Source of the DNA: Argyresthia goedartella
Lineage: Eukaryota; Arthropoda; Insecta; Lepidoptera; Argyresthiidae
Reading direction: 5' to 3'
DNA: 64,000 nt
Assembly (NCBI GenBank): GCA_949825045.1
Contig: OX463829.1
Location: 18,570,715-18,634,714 of the forward strand
This document shows, one piece after another, positions 54,163-64,000 of this stretch. Every line of letters begins with the position of its first letter. The stretch's first letter is position 1. The notes below the pieces were generated by a model. That model worked only from the letters and a program-made list of their open reading frames with translations. It was not told where the DNA came from and ran no database searches. The position numbers and the translations under genes are program-made.

Positions 54163-54740
54163 ATATATGTATGTAATAGTAAACGCTGGATAAAAATGCG
54201 TAGCGTTACGTTATCGACTAACGCTACGCATACGTATACGTTTTAGAAAATGATTACAAGTTTAAAACGGTTAATCTTAACAATTATTATATTGCAAATA
54301 CCTTCGTATGTTTTTCCAATCCGTGTTACTGTACCTACTGTTAAAAAAAACTAGAGACTTGTTTACCAAAACTTCTGTATGGCGTGCGCTCGACCTGCAA
54401 GAAAATCACTATTATTTTGTGTTTTTTTTTATTGTGCCATTTACACGAACATCCTGTAGCTGGGGTGATATACAGAGGGTTTGATGATGAACGTTATGGC
54501 ATCTGCAAAGGGGGTGAGCACACATTATTATGGCTGTATTATAATTGAGCTTGAGTCATGCAGGTAAATTGGCGTTGGACGAGGCAGCCATGAAAATTTT
54601 AATTTTCTTTTATTCATATTTATCCAATACTTTTTCGTACATTGATAACAACCCCTTAAATAGGTACATACATGAATAAAATAAAAATAAATATGAATTA
54701 ATGATAGCATATTCAGATATGTTAATTTTATAAATATTCA
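54163..54740. other. Unassigned sequence
   Basis: No supported feature. A short palindromic gttacgttatcgactaacg-type segment lies near 54204. Confidence 0.25.
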
Positions 54741-54840
54741 ATGAAAAGGCTCCAGAGCTCCATGGTCTAGGTGGTTTCACGCTTGCTTCTCACGCAGGAG
54801 ATGCTGTTTTGAATCCCAATACTGACCATGTAACAAAGTA
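54741..54840 (+). repeat. tRNA-like pseudogene or SINE head
   Basis: ccatggtctaggtggtttca contains an A-box-like tggtctaggtgg, and gttttgaatccc about 40 bases on is a degraded B-box. Between them, gcttctcacgcaggag resembles a tRNA anticodon arm with a CTC anticodon (Glu-like). No complete cloverleaf closes (the acceptor stem is missing), so it is not called as a functional tRNA. Confidence 0.4.
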
Positions 54841-56780
54841 TTTTATCTTAGGTATATTATACGTACGTTCAAACGGTATAGACAACAGGAGGAGCGATAA
54901 GCCCTCTCATGCAAAATTAAGTATCGAATAATTGGCTTGAACTATGCACAATTGTGCCTCTGTCACTGTGTTGTAGGCTCGATAAAGGTATTTTGTAAAG
55001 GTATCAACAATAATAATAGTATCCTTCAAAGGTCACCACTGAAAAATGTCCGAATTTAAAAACATTAGCTCCTTTTACACGCAGGCAGCCATGAAAAATA
55101 TCCCTTTAAAATGCCAGCGCAGTAATTGTCAGTGATAATTGGTTTTCGTCGCAACAAAAACAGTGCAACTCAGCACTTTTCGCGAGGGCTTTTCCCCAAC
55201 ACTTTGCAGAGGGGGTCCTGCTTATTTAAATGCTAATGCAGTTCGCGTGAAAACGCCAACGACTTAGACGATGCACCTGTTCAATTATATGAGCGCAGCA
55301 TTCCTGCTTGTGAAATTTCTCTTAGGGAAAATATCAGGAACTTTACCTTGCTTGCTTGCCTTATTTTGTATTTTGTACCTGCGCTTATGAAAAGATGCAA
55401 TATTTCTGAATTCACCTGTATTTCGGAAGGGCGCGAATAGCTTACCTTTCACCGATTACTCGTAGTGCCATTACTGCGGCCCGTGTCTCCCCTAAAGCAT
55501 TAGTATTCATGGAAGTCACTCGATTGAGAAAAAGAATTTCGCACCCCAGTTCGATCTTGACGAGGACGAGAAAATGGACTATGCTGAGTGGTTGCCATTT
55601 CCTCTTTTCCCTTATTTTTACTCCAACAACTTAATGGGCTCGTAAAGAATGGGCTGGCATTTCATTACAATGTATTAACTTTATCTGGGCTGAGTGTGCG
55701 ATTAGGACTCTCGCGGTCCCATTGTTTTTGCGGCTGTTGTTGTGATTCGCGTTCTTTTTGCTTCTCCTGCTTTGATATTTACATTTCGGAAATTAACAAT
55801 TTGAAGCCCCAGATTCTGTGGAACACTCTACATAATTTCCAAGAAAGCGAGTGATGTTCATTTGAATTTCAAGTAAATTCATACTAAAACACCCAGCTTT
55901 TCCAGCAAGTAGTCTAACTGCCTGCGTTCGCCTCGCACAGTTAAAACTAACACTGAATCTCCGAGACGCAATGGGAAAGTTCCTTGAGCAATCTATGACT
56001 CCGCAAAATGACAGAAAGACTTCCAGCTACGGGTACGTGAGCAGTCGACACAGAAATTTATCTAAAGCAAATCTCATTGTTCGGCCGGATCCTCCGAGAC
56101 GTGCGCGGAACTACCAAGTAAGACAAATTCCCATCGAGTTGATTAAACTTGTCAGCTGGCTTTAGCGCGAGCGATGCAATTTACCCGCGGAATAATACGC
56201 GGCAGTCGTGGCCCGACGTTGGTGTATGAGCTACTCTGTATCTGCTTACAGAAATCGTGTGACTTACAAGCGGAGATGTTCACTACGTGTCTCGTCTTTT
56301 AATTTTTCCCATTCTGTATCATGTTTTTACAAAACACGCCTTTTGTGTTCAAAGATCCACTATTTCTTATTTAATATTCAAGCTCCGGCTGTTTAATGTT
56401 TATGTCTTACCTCTGAAATAAACGAACCTTTATATTCGCAGCTAGAGTTCTACTCAACTCAACACAAAAGCTGAGACCATAAAACAGAGGGATTACATAC
56501 GTTTGAAAGCCCCAAACTTAAACCGCACTAATAAAGGAAGCCCGCGCTCACAAATTCGTGACGTTATTACAAGATATTATACAAGTGCACAGTAAATTCG
56601 CATTATGAGGGATTGTTGGTCATAACACTGTTGGAATTATTAAAGAACATTTCTGGACGGTACACCGTTGATATTTCTAATCCTCCCATCCTTGGCGAGC
56701 GGGTTGATTCTGCGGATTACATATTCAAATAACGCACGCTGGTCTAGTGGGTTCTGGGAGAGCTGGTGGGGTTTCAGCTA
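54841..56780. other. Unassigned sequence
   Basis: No gene could be supported. Open frames of 60-90 codons (55588, 55971, 56208) lack motifs and splice-site support. Confidence 0.25.
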
Positions 56781-57131
56781 GAGATGCAATACCGAATACC
56801 GAATATCAGGCCACATAAAAATGTAGGTAACTTTAGATGTCGCGGGTCGCGGGGAAACGAGCAAATTTTGTTACGTTACGTGTACGGAGTTAATAATAGT
56901 CTATATTGCAAAAAAAATCGTTTATTGTTAGTCCAAAGCCAAAGACTCAAATCGCAAATAATTTGTTATTTCTTATCTTATTTCTTACTTACCGATACTC
57001 GACCGAGTTTTTTATTATTTGCTAGACGGTATTCGGCCGAATATTACGAAGTATTCGGCGTGAAACCGAATAATACAACAACAGGCCGAATAGGCCAAAT
57101 ACCGAATAGTCACCGAATATTCGTCGCATCT
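56781..57131. mobile_element. 351-bp 'CCGAATA' inverted-end element
   Basis: It starts gagatgcaataccgaatacc and ends accgaatattcgtcgcatct, an inverted pair. The interior is filled with gaata/ccgaat words (gtattcggccgaatattac, aggccgaataggccaaatac). It is non-coding and the 140-codon frame across it is incidental. I recall similar 'ccgaatattcgg' repeats in Lepidoptera. Confidence 0.55.
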
Positions 57132-57935
57132 TTAGTTTTAGCCCAATTTCAGAGCTTATGTCTCTTACCCCGAGTATTATACTTATGAAGCAAATTTGCG
57201 TCCCGTGAATCAGCATATGGAGTGAGGTTTGTTGGAGCGAGTCAGGTATGGCGTTTCAGTTGTATATTGAAGATCTGCTTTGGATTTTTAGACGTGCTGC
57301 TGTTAGTAGGTTCTGCAAAACAAAGCTCACCAACATCACGTGAATCGTCACACTGAATATCGCGTGCTTTACTACAAAAAAAAGATCGTTTTACTTTCTT
57401 TCCATTTCTTTTTCTGTTTCGTTCTTTCGGACCATGTACCCGTCAGTTGGTAGAAATGTCACTTGCTTCTTCAATATCTTCTATTTTTAATTATAAATAT
57501 ATATATACATACAACACATAATACTCTTTATAAATAACTACTCTACAGTGCATACATAACACATACATACCCACTCTGTGTAATACGTATACTGCCAGCC
57601 AAACTCCTATAAGTACTTATAATAAAATAGTATATATAAACGGCAACCATACGTGTCACAGCATGTCACATATTTATTGTAAGCTTCCACTCAAACCATG
57701 AAATGGGTCCTGGCAAAATTACCAGCGTTGCAGATAATTTATTTGCAACATATGCTGAGCCATATCCTATTCACTGTAGAATATACACATATGGTATAGT
57801 TAACTAAATATAATTTCAATCATTTCTTCAACTGTCTGTGAACTGTATCTGGGTGTATCTTATCAGTGAAAAAACGGATTCTTATCTTATCTTATTACTT
57901 TAGTAAAAGTAATCATAAATTTTTGAAATTACCGC
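57132..57935. other. Unassigned AT-rich sequence
   Basis: No supported feature was found. Confidence 0.25.
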
Positions 57936-57940
57936 TCCCG

Positions 57941-57988
57941 AAAAATCTGGAAGGCCAATAATATATATTTTGACCTTCTAGATTTTTA
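57941..57988. repeat. Imperfect hairpin
   Basis: aaaaatctggaaggccaa pairs with ttgaccttctagattttt around an AT-rich loop. Confidence 0.6.
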
Positions 57989-57997
57989 ATCAATTAG

Positions 57998-58257
57998 GGT
58001 GGCGTGTGTCCCAAAGTGGACACAAAAATACTGAAGAAGAAGACGAAGATATTTTTAATCAAAAACATGTTTTTCCCTTCCATCATCCTACAAAACGTTC
58101 TTTATTGCAAGACGTCACAAAAATATTATTAAACTTTGATATTTCCCAATGGGATAATCCTAGAACTGAAGCTACAAACTTTGAAAACCTCGGAGAGGCA
58201 ACAACAGAGTGCAATTGCAGTTACGATATTTTAATCAAACTTGTGCAAAGTTAAAGC
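57998..58257 (+). CDS. Possible terminal coding exon, unrecognised protein
   Basis: After an AG at 57996-57997, an open frame runs to a TAA at 58255-58257. It contains NTEEEDEDIFNQKHVFPFHH, RSLLQDVTKILLNFDISQWD and TECNCSYDILIKLVQS. The composition (acidic start, mixed hydrophobic and charged residues, few low-information codons) is more protein-like than the other short frames here, and there is no in-frame ATG at its start, which would suit a last exon. I do not recognise the protein, and the pyrimidine tract before the AG is weak. AATAAA occurs at 58555. The alternative is chance. Confidence 0.3.
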
Positions 58258-58263
58258 CATACT

Positions 58264-58288
58264 TTATATATATATATATATATATATC
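58264..58288. repeat. TA microsatellite
   Basis: A run of (TA)n of about 22 bases directly after the possible exon. Confidence 0.85.
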
Positions 58289-58289
58289 G

Positions 58290-59862
58290 CAAAGCTTTAT
58301 GAAGTCAGACTGAGCCCCGATTCAAGAGTTTTTAAGTAAGCGATTGTATATAAGAAAAATGTAGTGCCTGAAATACACCCTGTAACAAAAAGATGAAAGC
58401 AAATTGTAAGGGGTAGATAGGGACGTCATTCTGAATAACTTTCAGTGTGAGACTGAGTTGAGCAGATCTTATTTTTCACTGTCCCACACATTTTGAGCTG
58501 AACATAGTTGTTTGGTATAATCTCACGCAAAACAACAACACTGCAGTTTATTTTCAATAAAATAGTGACCTACTGTGATATTGTCGTTCAATCAAAACTT
58601 GTTTGTTTCCGGTACACAAATAAACACTCTGAATAACGCCATCGCTCCACTAGCGTGAACTGAAAAAGTTGAGAGTTTGTTATTGATTGTAGTTCTCTGT
58701 TGCTAGATTTCTCAAGCTCAAGCTAAACTACGCCTTGGCAGTTCGATTCTTTACCCCATATTGAATGAAATAGGTTCGGGGGATTATGGAAAAGTGTAGC
58801 TTAGGTAGTTCGGTGGCTAGTAGATTCAAGTGAGGCGTAACTTTGCTGACTGCACATCGCATGCGGACGGAACGAAGACGCATTAGACGTGCTCACTGTT
58901 CTGTGAACTTAGTCCGCGTTGTATAATAGGGTTGGGAAATCATGGATTAACATAAAGATATAAATAGGGCTAAGAATTAATGTGACCTATGTACGTCGTG
59001 TAACTGTTGCATCGTGCTTTTAACATGTGAAAGAAAGTATATTTAAAACAAAAACAAAATTACAAATGCATTCCATAAAATACTCATAATTATCTGATTT
59101 TATTAAAAAAATGTAAATGCCCCTGTTATAATGATAAAAATTTATTGTCTTTTTTGTATATTATTGAGGTGTAAATTGAAATTCTGCATACCCCGTCAAA
59201 CTCCTCTATACTTAGCTTCCGAGTAACATACGAGTATGTACCATTTTGCTGGCTAATCAGTATTTGTAGCTTTAGAGAGCTAAACAAATGGCTCGCGATC
59301 GTTGCCAAATGTGTGAATGGGTTTTGGATCCACATTTGCCAAAAGTGGATTTGGTTGGTAGGACGAATGTTGATTATTCTCTCTGGCATTCTCTTGAATA
59401 TCTACTTTGTTAAATAAAATTGATAAGCAGAAAAAACATCAGATTTCCGTCAGCTAGGGCCAACTTGGCTACGAATATGATATACGCGTTTTACCACTTA
59501 AAAACGTAAAGTTTTGCAATCCATACTTTAGCGTTGCTTCTCTAATACCTTTATCAGAGAAGGTGTTGTAAAATACCAGGTTTAACAGAAACCATTATAT
59601 TACGAAAGTTAGAGCTAACTTTACCCTGAGGTTCCCTTTAATTTATATAGTCTGTTGCCCCTAGAAACAAAGATGCAATACCAACTTCATTCCCCATCAA
59701 AGACATGTCAGAACCGTCAGCCTGCCGACACGTAGGTAACAGGTCCAACTGACAGCCCCACGCAAACCAGCCGTCGTACCTTGACTGCAGCTACGTAATG
59801 ACATGCCGTTCGTGTTGCACCATACGCATATATACAAACGAAACACATAACCTAACATAAAT
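58290..59862. other. Unassigned sequence
   Basis: No supported gene or repeat. An 87-codon minus-strand frame at 59126-59389 has no recognised motif. Confidence 0.25.
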
Positions 59863-59906
59863 ACACACATACACTGACACACAGGGGTGTGTCAGTGTAT
59901 GTGTGT
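59863..59906. repeat. Perfect 20-bp stem hairpin
   Basis: acacacatacactgacacac pairs exactly with gtgtgtcagtgtatgtgtgt around an AGGG loop. It continues into a GT microsatellite. Confidence 0.85.
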
Positions 59907-60095
59907 GTGTGATGCAGGGGCATCCTTATTGCCAACTCCGATCCACAGCAACATCGTCGAAGTTTATGTCAAATGTATGGGAAAACTGTCACTTTTCCAC
60001 AATTTTCGGTTGATTTGAGTTGAGGATAAGAAGGCTGACGGTCTTACTTACCACTGAATCGAGTACCTATTTACAATAATGTGCCTATGAAGTCA

Positions 60096-60147
60096 CTTAA
60101 TTGTTATGTTATAATTTTTTCTTTTCCGGCCAGCAGAGAAGTGAAAG
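60096..60147 (+). repeat. 52-bp direct repeat, left copy
   Basis: cttaattgttatgtt and ccggccagcagagaagtgaaag are shared with 60401-60452, 305 bp away in the same orientation. Confidence 0.7.
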
Positions 60148-60400
60148 TTTTTTAACCTGAAGAGAAGAACTGTACCTATTAAACTCAGAAATACCACGGA
60201 AATTTTGAGGCATCGCGATTTTTATTTTGAACCTTTGTAATAAAATTGGTCATGGTAATAAAATTAAAAATCTTTAACGGGAAAATGGCATCTTAAGATG
60301 CCGTGGGTCGTTAAGAGGTTATGGAACTTTTTTGACAGACGTCACCTAGTGTACTGAAGATTCTATTGTGGGCATTGTGAGGCAATAACATTAAATTTGC

Positions 60401-60452
60401 CTTAATTGTTATGTTTTTATTTTTTTCGTGTCCGGCCAGCAGAGAAGTGAAA
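60401..60452 (+). repeat. 52-bp direct repeat, right copy
   Basis: This is the partner of 60096-60147, with the same ends and a slightly different T-rich centre. Confidence 0.7.
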
Positions 60453-61165
60453 GAGTATGTATTAATGTTTAATCGAATACCTACCAAATAATTGATAAAA
60501 CATGTGGAAAATGCCAGTTTACAAAAACAAGTAAATATTAAAAACATTGAAATAATGACCAAACATTAAAACTTCATAATTATGTGAAATGCACTTAACT
60601 ACATAACACTACGATTAAAGACTTCTGCTAATCTGAGAATAAAGTTGATGAAGTCGTCGTCCCTTATTTAGTTTAGAAAGACAAACGAAGTGCAGCAGTA
60701 ACTGTAGGGAGGAGTGTGCGATATGAACAAATTGTTTGATTTAACTTCTCAACTGTTGCTTTCAGTCAAACTCAAATTCGGGGCTTTTCTGCAAATATAG
60801 TCAGATAATATTTGCTCTTTTTATTCAGAAGACTCAAATGGAGTTATTTACCCACAGATAATGTACGTATTACCTATTAGTACATAGTTACCAAAAAAAT
60901 GTGGGATAATATATGGTATGTAAAGTTAACTAGAGTAAAACTTTCGCTATAAATATTTACATATGGACTATCTGTTATATTTATACTATAATAACCTTTA
61001 ATTAACCTTTCTATGTGATGCCTTATTTTCAACTAAATGGGAATTCACTCGGCGACAAATTCAGTTTCCTATATGAATCTTACACGCGAAAAATGGTTGA
61101 ACAAATAGAAAAATTGTGTAAATTTAATTTAATTTTCAGAGTTATTATTAAAAGATTTGTAGGAT
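60453..61165. other. Unassigned AT-rich sequence
   Basis: No supported feature was found. Confidence 0.25.
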
Positions 61166-61169
61166 TTGC

Positions 61170-61222
61170 AAATTGCGGAGCCGCGGGGCTCTGCGGGGCG
61201 GTGCGCTCAGTCTGCTTCAGCT
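61170..61222 (+). repeat. GC-rich dispersed repeat fragment, copy 2
   Basis: ttgcggagccgcggggctct, gcggggcggtgcgctcagtc and tgcttc correspond to the minus strand of 37870-37935. Confidence 0.5.
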
Positions 61223-64000
61223 AATGGCGATGGATATTTGTTTTCTTTGTCTACTTACTGTCTTTCTTGTTCTCAAGGGCATTGTACGAGCCATAAAACT
61301 CCCATATATATCATATACACATATATATCGCCCAAAAGTGCAAATTGCAGGTATAAAGCCTTCAGCATATACCGCCGAGGCCATGGTTCACAGTAAAGTC
61401 TTAGACAGATAACTGCAAACATAAAGGGATTGTTTTTAGTCCGTATACCACACGAGCTGATGCCCGCTCAATATGTGAGGATCCGGACATATCAGGGAGG
61501 TCTGACTCCTGGGCATGGGTAATTCCATTTTTTCCCCGTTAACAAAAAAAAGGAGCCTTAACAAAAAATAAAAGTTACATAATGGTAAGCTTAATTTACT
61601 GGGTTTACCATAGCAATAATACCAAACCAAAATTAAAGATTTAGGTGCTAGAAGATATGCTTTTCACATCACCGACAAACCTGAATTTTAGTCAACATTC
61701 GACACTGCCAGCTAACACAGACAACTACGCACACTGATATGTACTAGTAATAGGATAATATATATATCACGTATATATAGATAATATTAGGGATGTGTGT
61801 ATGAATATCGAATATGCACCGCAAAGAGGCTAACATAATTATAACCAGCCGCATAACATTTTAAACTTTAGAGGAGTCGGCTGAACGAGATCATTCGTGA
61901 TATTAATGTATATTCCTGGATCCGGCTTTAGACAAATTGTGCCTCTACCATCGGTAAAATATGGGATTTTTTTACTGCCGAAACTGAAAATTTAATTTCA
62001 GAAAAACACATATTGACGGATTTCCCTAAAGCCAAAAGTTTTTCTGCAATTTCGATTCTCTGTCCCCACGGTGGAAAGTTCGATCAGTGTGGCATTTATT
62101 GACAGTACCAGCTCCACATTTGCTATCCCAAAGTAAGTAAGTAGCTGGCAATGGCATAAAGCAAATATTGGTTCAGCTCTGAATTGCAATTGTGATCACG
62201 CAACCACTGAACGTTTGAGTGACAGACGCGACATGGACGAAATATTGCATTTGCGAGCACCGTCGAAAATATTCACCACTCGTTGCTGTAATGCGATAAG
62301 TGAAAATAGATTATGAAGCTTTGTACTAGAATACAAAACCAGTTTTTGTTTGTCCAACTTCATTATTGAACAGTTTTTCTGATTATACATATTTAGCAGA
62401 TACCAAAAAATAAATAAGATATCTTCACGCCGATTCCCGTATTCCAGAGTTAAATTAACTCCTTGTCAAAAAACATAAAGATATAAATTATACCGAGAGC
62501 TGGCAATATATATCGGAATTGCAACTCAATTAAATAGACTCATTTTTAGTCATATCACTGGCCGTCATAAAAAGATAATGAAGCTCATCAGTGCAGTGCA
62601 CGTTTTATAGCCCTTGTAATGCTGGCCATGTTAGAGAAAACAATTAAAAAGAAATGAAACAGAGCACATTAATTAACCGTGTATCTGGTCCCTGATTAAG
62701 AGTGCACACAGAACCGGGACGGGGTCAACTTTAATTGGCTCGCTCCTGTATTTGAGATGTGCGATACGTTGCTTGTGGGGTTAATGAATAGAGGCTGGCG
62801 GACAGTTGTCCTGTGTTATTGTTGCTAAATTGTCGGCCAGTGATTTTCGCTGCGTGGGATGGCCAGCCAGATGGCCGTGTAAGGCCAATTTAATTTAGTT
62901 TGTATGGGATGTCTTTTTGAATAATGTCTGCAGTTGATTAGGTTTAATTTGCATTTGTTGTGTGGGGGATACCATAGTTGAAAAAAATACATTTGTGGTG
63001 CTCTAAATCCTTAACCATGCACAAAATTGACCGATTCTAATTTTCTCCAAGTAGTGACACTGCACAGTATTCATGTAGTTTTTTGTAAGACATGTTTAAT
63101 TAATTACTATGTAATTAAGGCTCATACTCAGGCAGGATAATACTTATTATTATTGATGTTACCCCGTAACCTAGGGTAACGTAAATTGAATCTCGCCTAG
63201 CTAGTTAGTTCAATACAAAGGCGACATAATTAGGAAACAAAGTCACCCCAAGTACTATTAACTTGATTGTGACGATAATGCTCTAGTTCAAAGGCATCAT
63301 GCTCAACCAATTTCATCAAAGTCTCCCCTTACCCACAATGTACGTGACATCCATCCTATCACCCAATAAGTTTCCTCAGAGTCATCGAGATATTAATTCT
63401 AACGCGAATCGGACTACATCAAGGCGCCATTCTTCTGACAAAATGATGCTTCAGTGACAAAGACGTCGCAATGACTGCTCACTGTCGATTGAATTTCGAT
63501 AGTCAGTTGGCCATGTAAAAAATGTTCAACGCCACCAAGCTGAGAAAGTCATTTTGAGATAATTGTGTTCTTAACTAAATACCGATATTCCCATCAAAAT
63601 ATTCTAAATTAAATTAAATTTCTAAAATATCCCTAAAAACCTCATGACCTCCATTTTTCCTTTACAGCGTAGTTTGTTCACATTGACTTCGTCGTTCGGG
63701 CGAGGCCACACGATGAGATGCGGCGGGGGTAAAAAAATATTGAAATATTTATTTTTTGATAGCCTCAAGTGAAACCATTAAAAACTGTGAAATAGGGACT
63801 TCACCGTGGGTGGTTCTTTAAAAAAATATTGAAAAACTGATTAAACATAAAACATAGCGTGCCCAAGTTTAGCCAGTAAACAATAGTAATTACACATCTG
63901 TTAATCCAAATATTCGAAGTATTCGATTATCGACTATGTTTTAAAGTAATCTTTTATTCTTGTGAACAGCGAGGTTTATATTAATAAACAGGAAGTAGTT
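61223..64000. other. Unassigned, comparatively repeat-poor sequence
   Basis: No gene, RNA or known element could be recognised. The segment at 62690-62900 is somewhat more GC-rich and non-repetitive. The stretch could be intronic or intergenic host DNA. Confidence 0.3.

Noticed and set aside
56766..57188. 140-codon open frame as a gene
   Set aside because: It coincides with the CCGAATA-motif element and its composition follows the repeat words.

Overview
The window looks like nuclear DNA of an insect, most probably a moth or butterfly. It is AT-rich, with spliced coding exons, no operons, and dispersed short families that I recognise from memory as lepidopteran: two tRNA-headed SINEs, several LINE 3' tails, and the repeats starting 'gggttcc' and 'ccccgacg'. 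No confirmed host gene is visible. Almost everything that can be supported is transposable-element sequence at different stages of decay.

Layout. 1-8000: LINE tails, both SINE families, a 600-bp fold-back element, a LINE tail with a 120-bp tandem duplication, and long unassigned stretches. 8061-12853: two related non-autonomous elements (1867 and 1792 bp) with 20-bp terminal inverted repeats (TIRs), 8-bp target duplications and an intact first exon of a THAP zinc finger, hence P-superfamily-like. The second sits inside a 373-bp-class MITE whose uninterrupted sister lies at 26515-26887. 13000-19750: SINEs, an 829-bp TIR element with tandem palindromes, and a decayed BEL/Pao pol on the minus strand between oppositely oriented copies of one dispersed repeat. 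20700-27300: a MITE inserted at the exact centre of a palindrome, a Helitron helicase split into two opposed halves, a 2-kb Tc1/mariner-superfamily element with DD41D spacing and about 315-bp TIRs, and LINE reverse-transcriptase remnants. 27300-48000: mostly unassigned AT-rich sequence with SINEs, LINE tails, hairpins, MITEs and a 1.7-kb long-TIR element enclosing a gag-like relic.

48218-54162 is the best-preserved and most interesting unit. It is a 5.9-kb DNA transposon with about 31-bp TIRs and a 4-bp ATAT target duplication. One minus-strand gene has two exons, together about 930 codons. The splice joins in frame, and a single missing base in an A8 tract is the only break. The protein has Cys-rich segments and a plausible acidic (DDE-type) core. 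The element also carries roughly 60-bp subterminal repeats, an internal 88-residue tandem repeat, and a tandem array that copies the last codons and stop of the gene.

54163-64000: unassigned, apart from a tRNA-like fragment, a 350-bp 'CCGAATA' element, hairpins, small repeats and one possible terminal host exon (57998-58257). The elements do not form a pathway. What the sequence records is an order of insertions: a MITE carried inside the P-like family before it spread, then a P-like copy into the 373-bp MITE, and a LINE-type tail and gag-like relic inside a long-TIR element.
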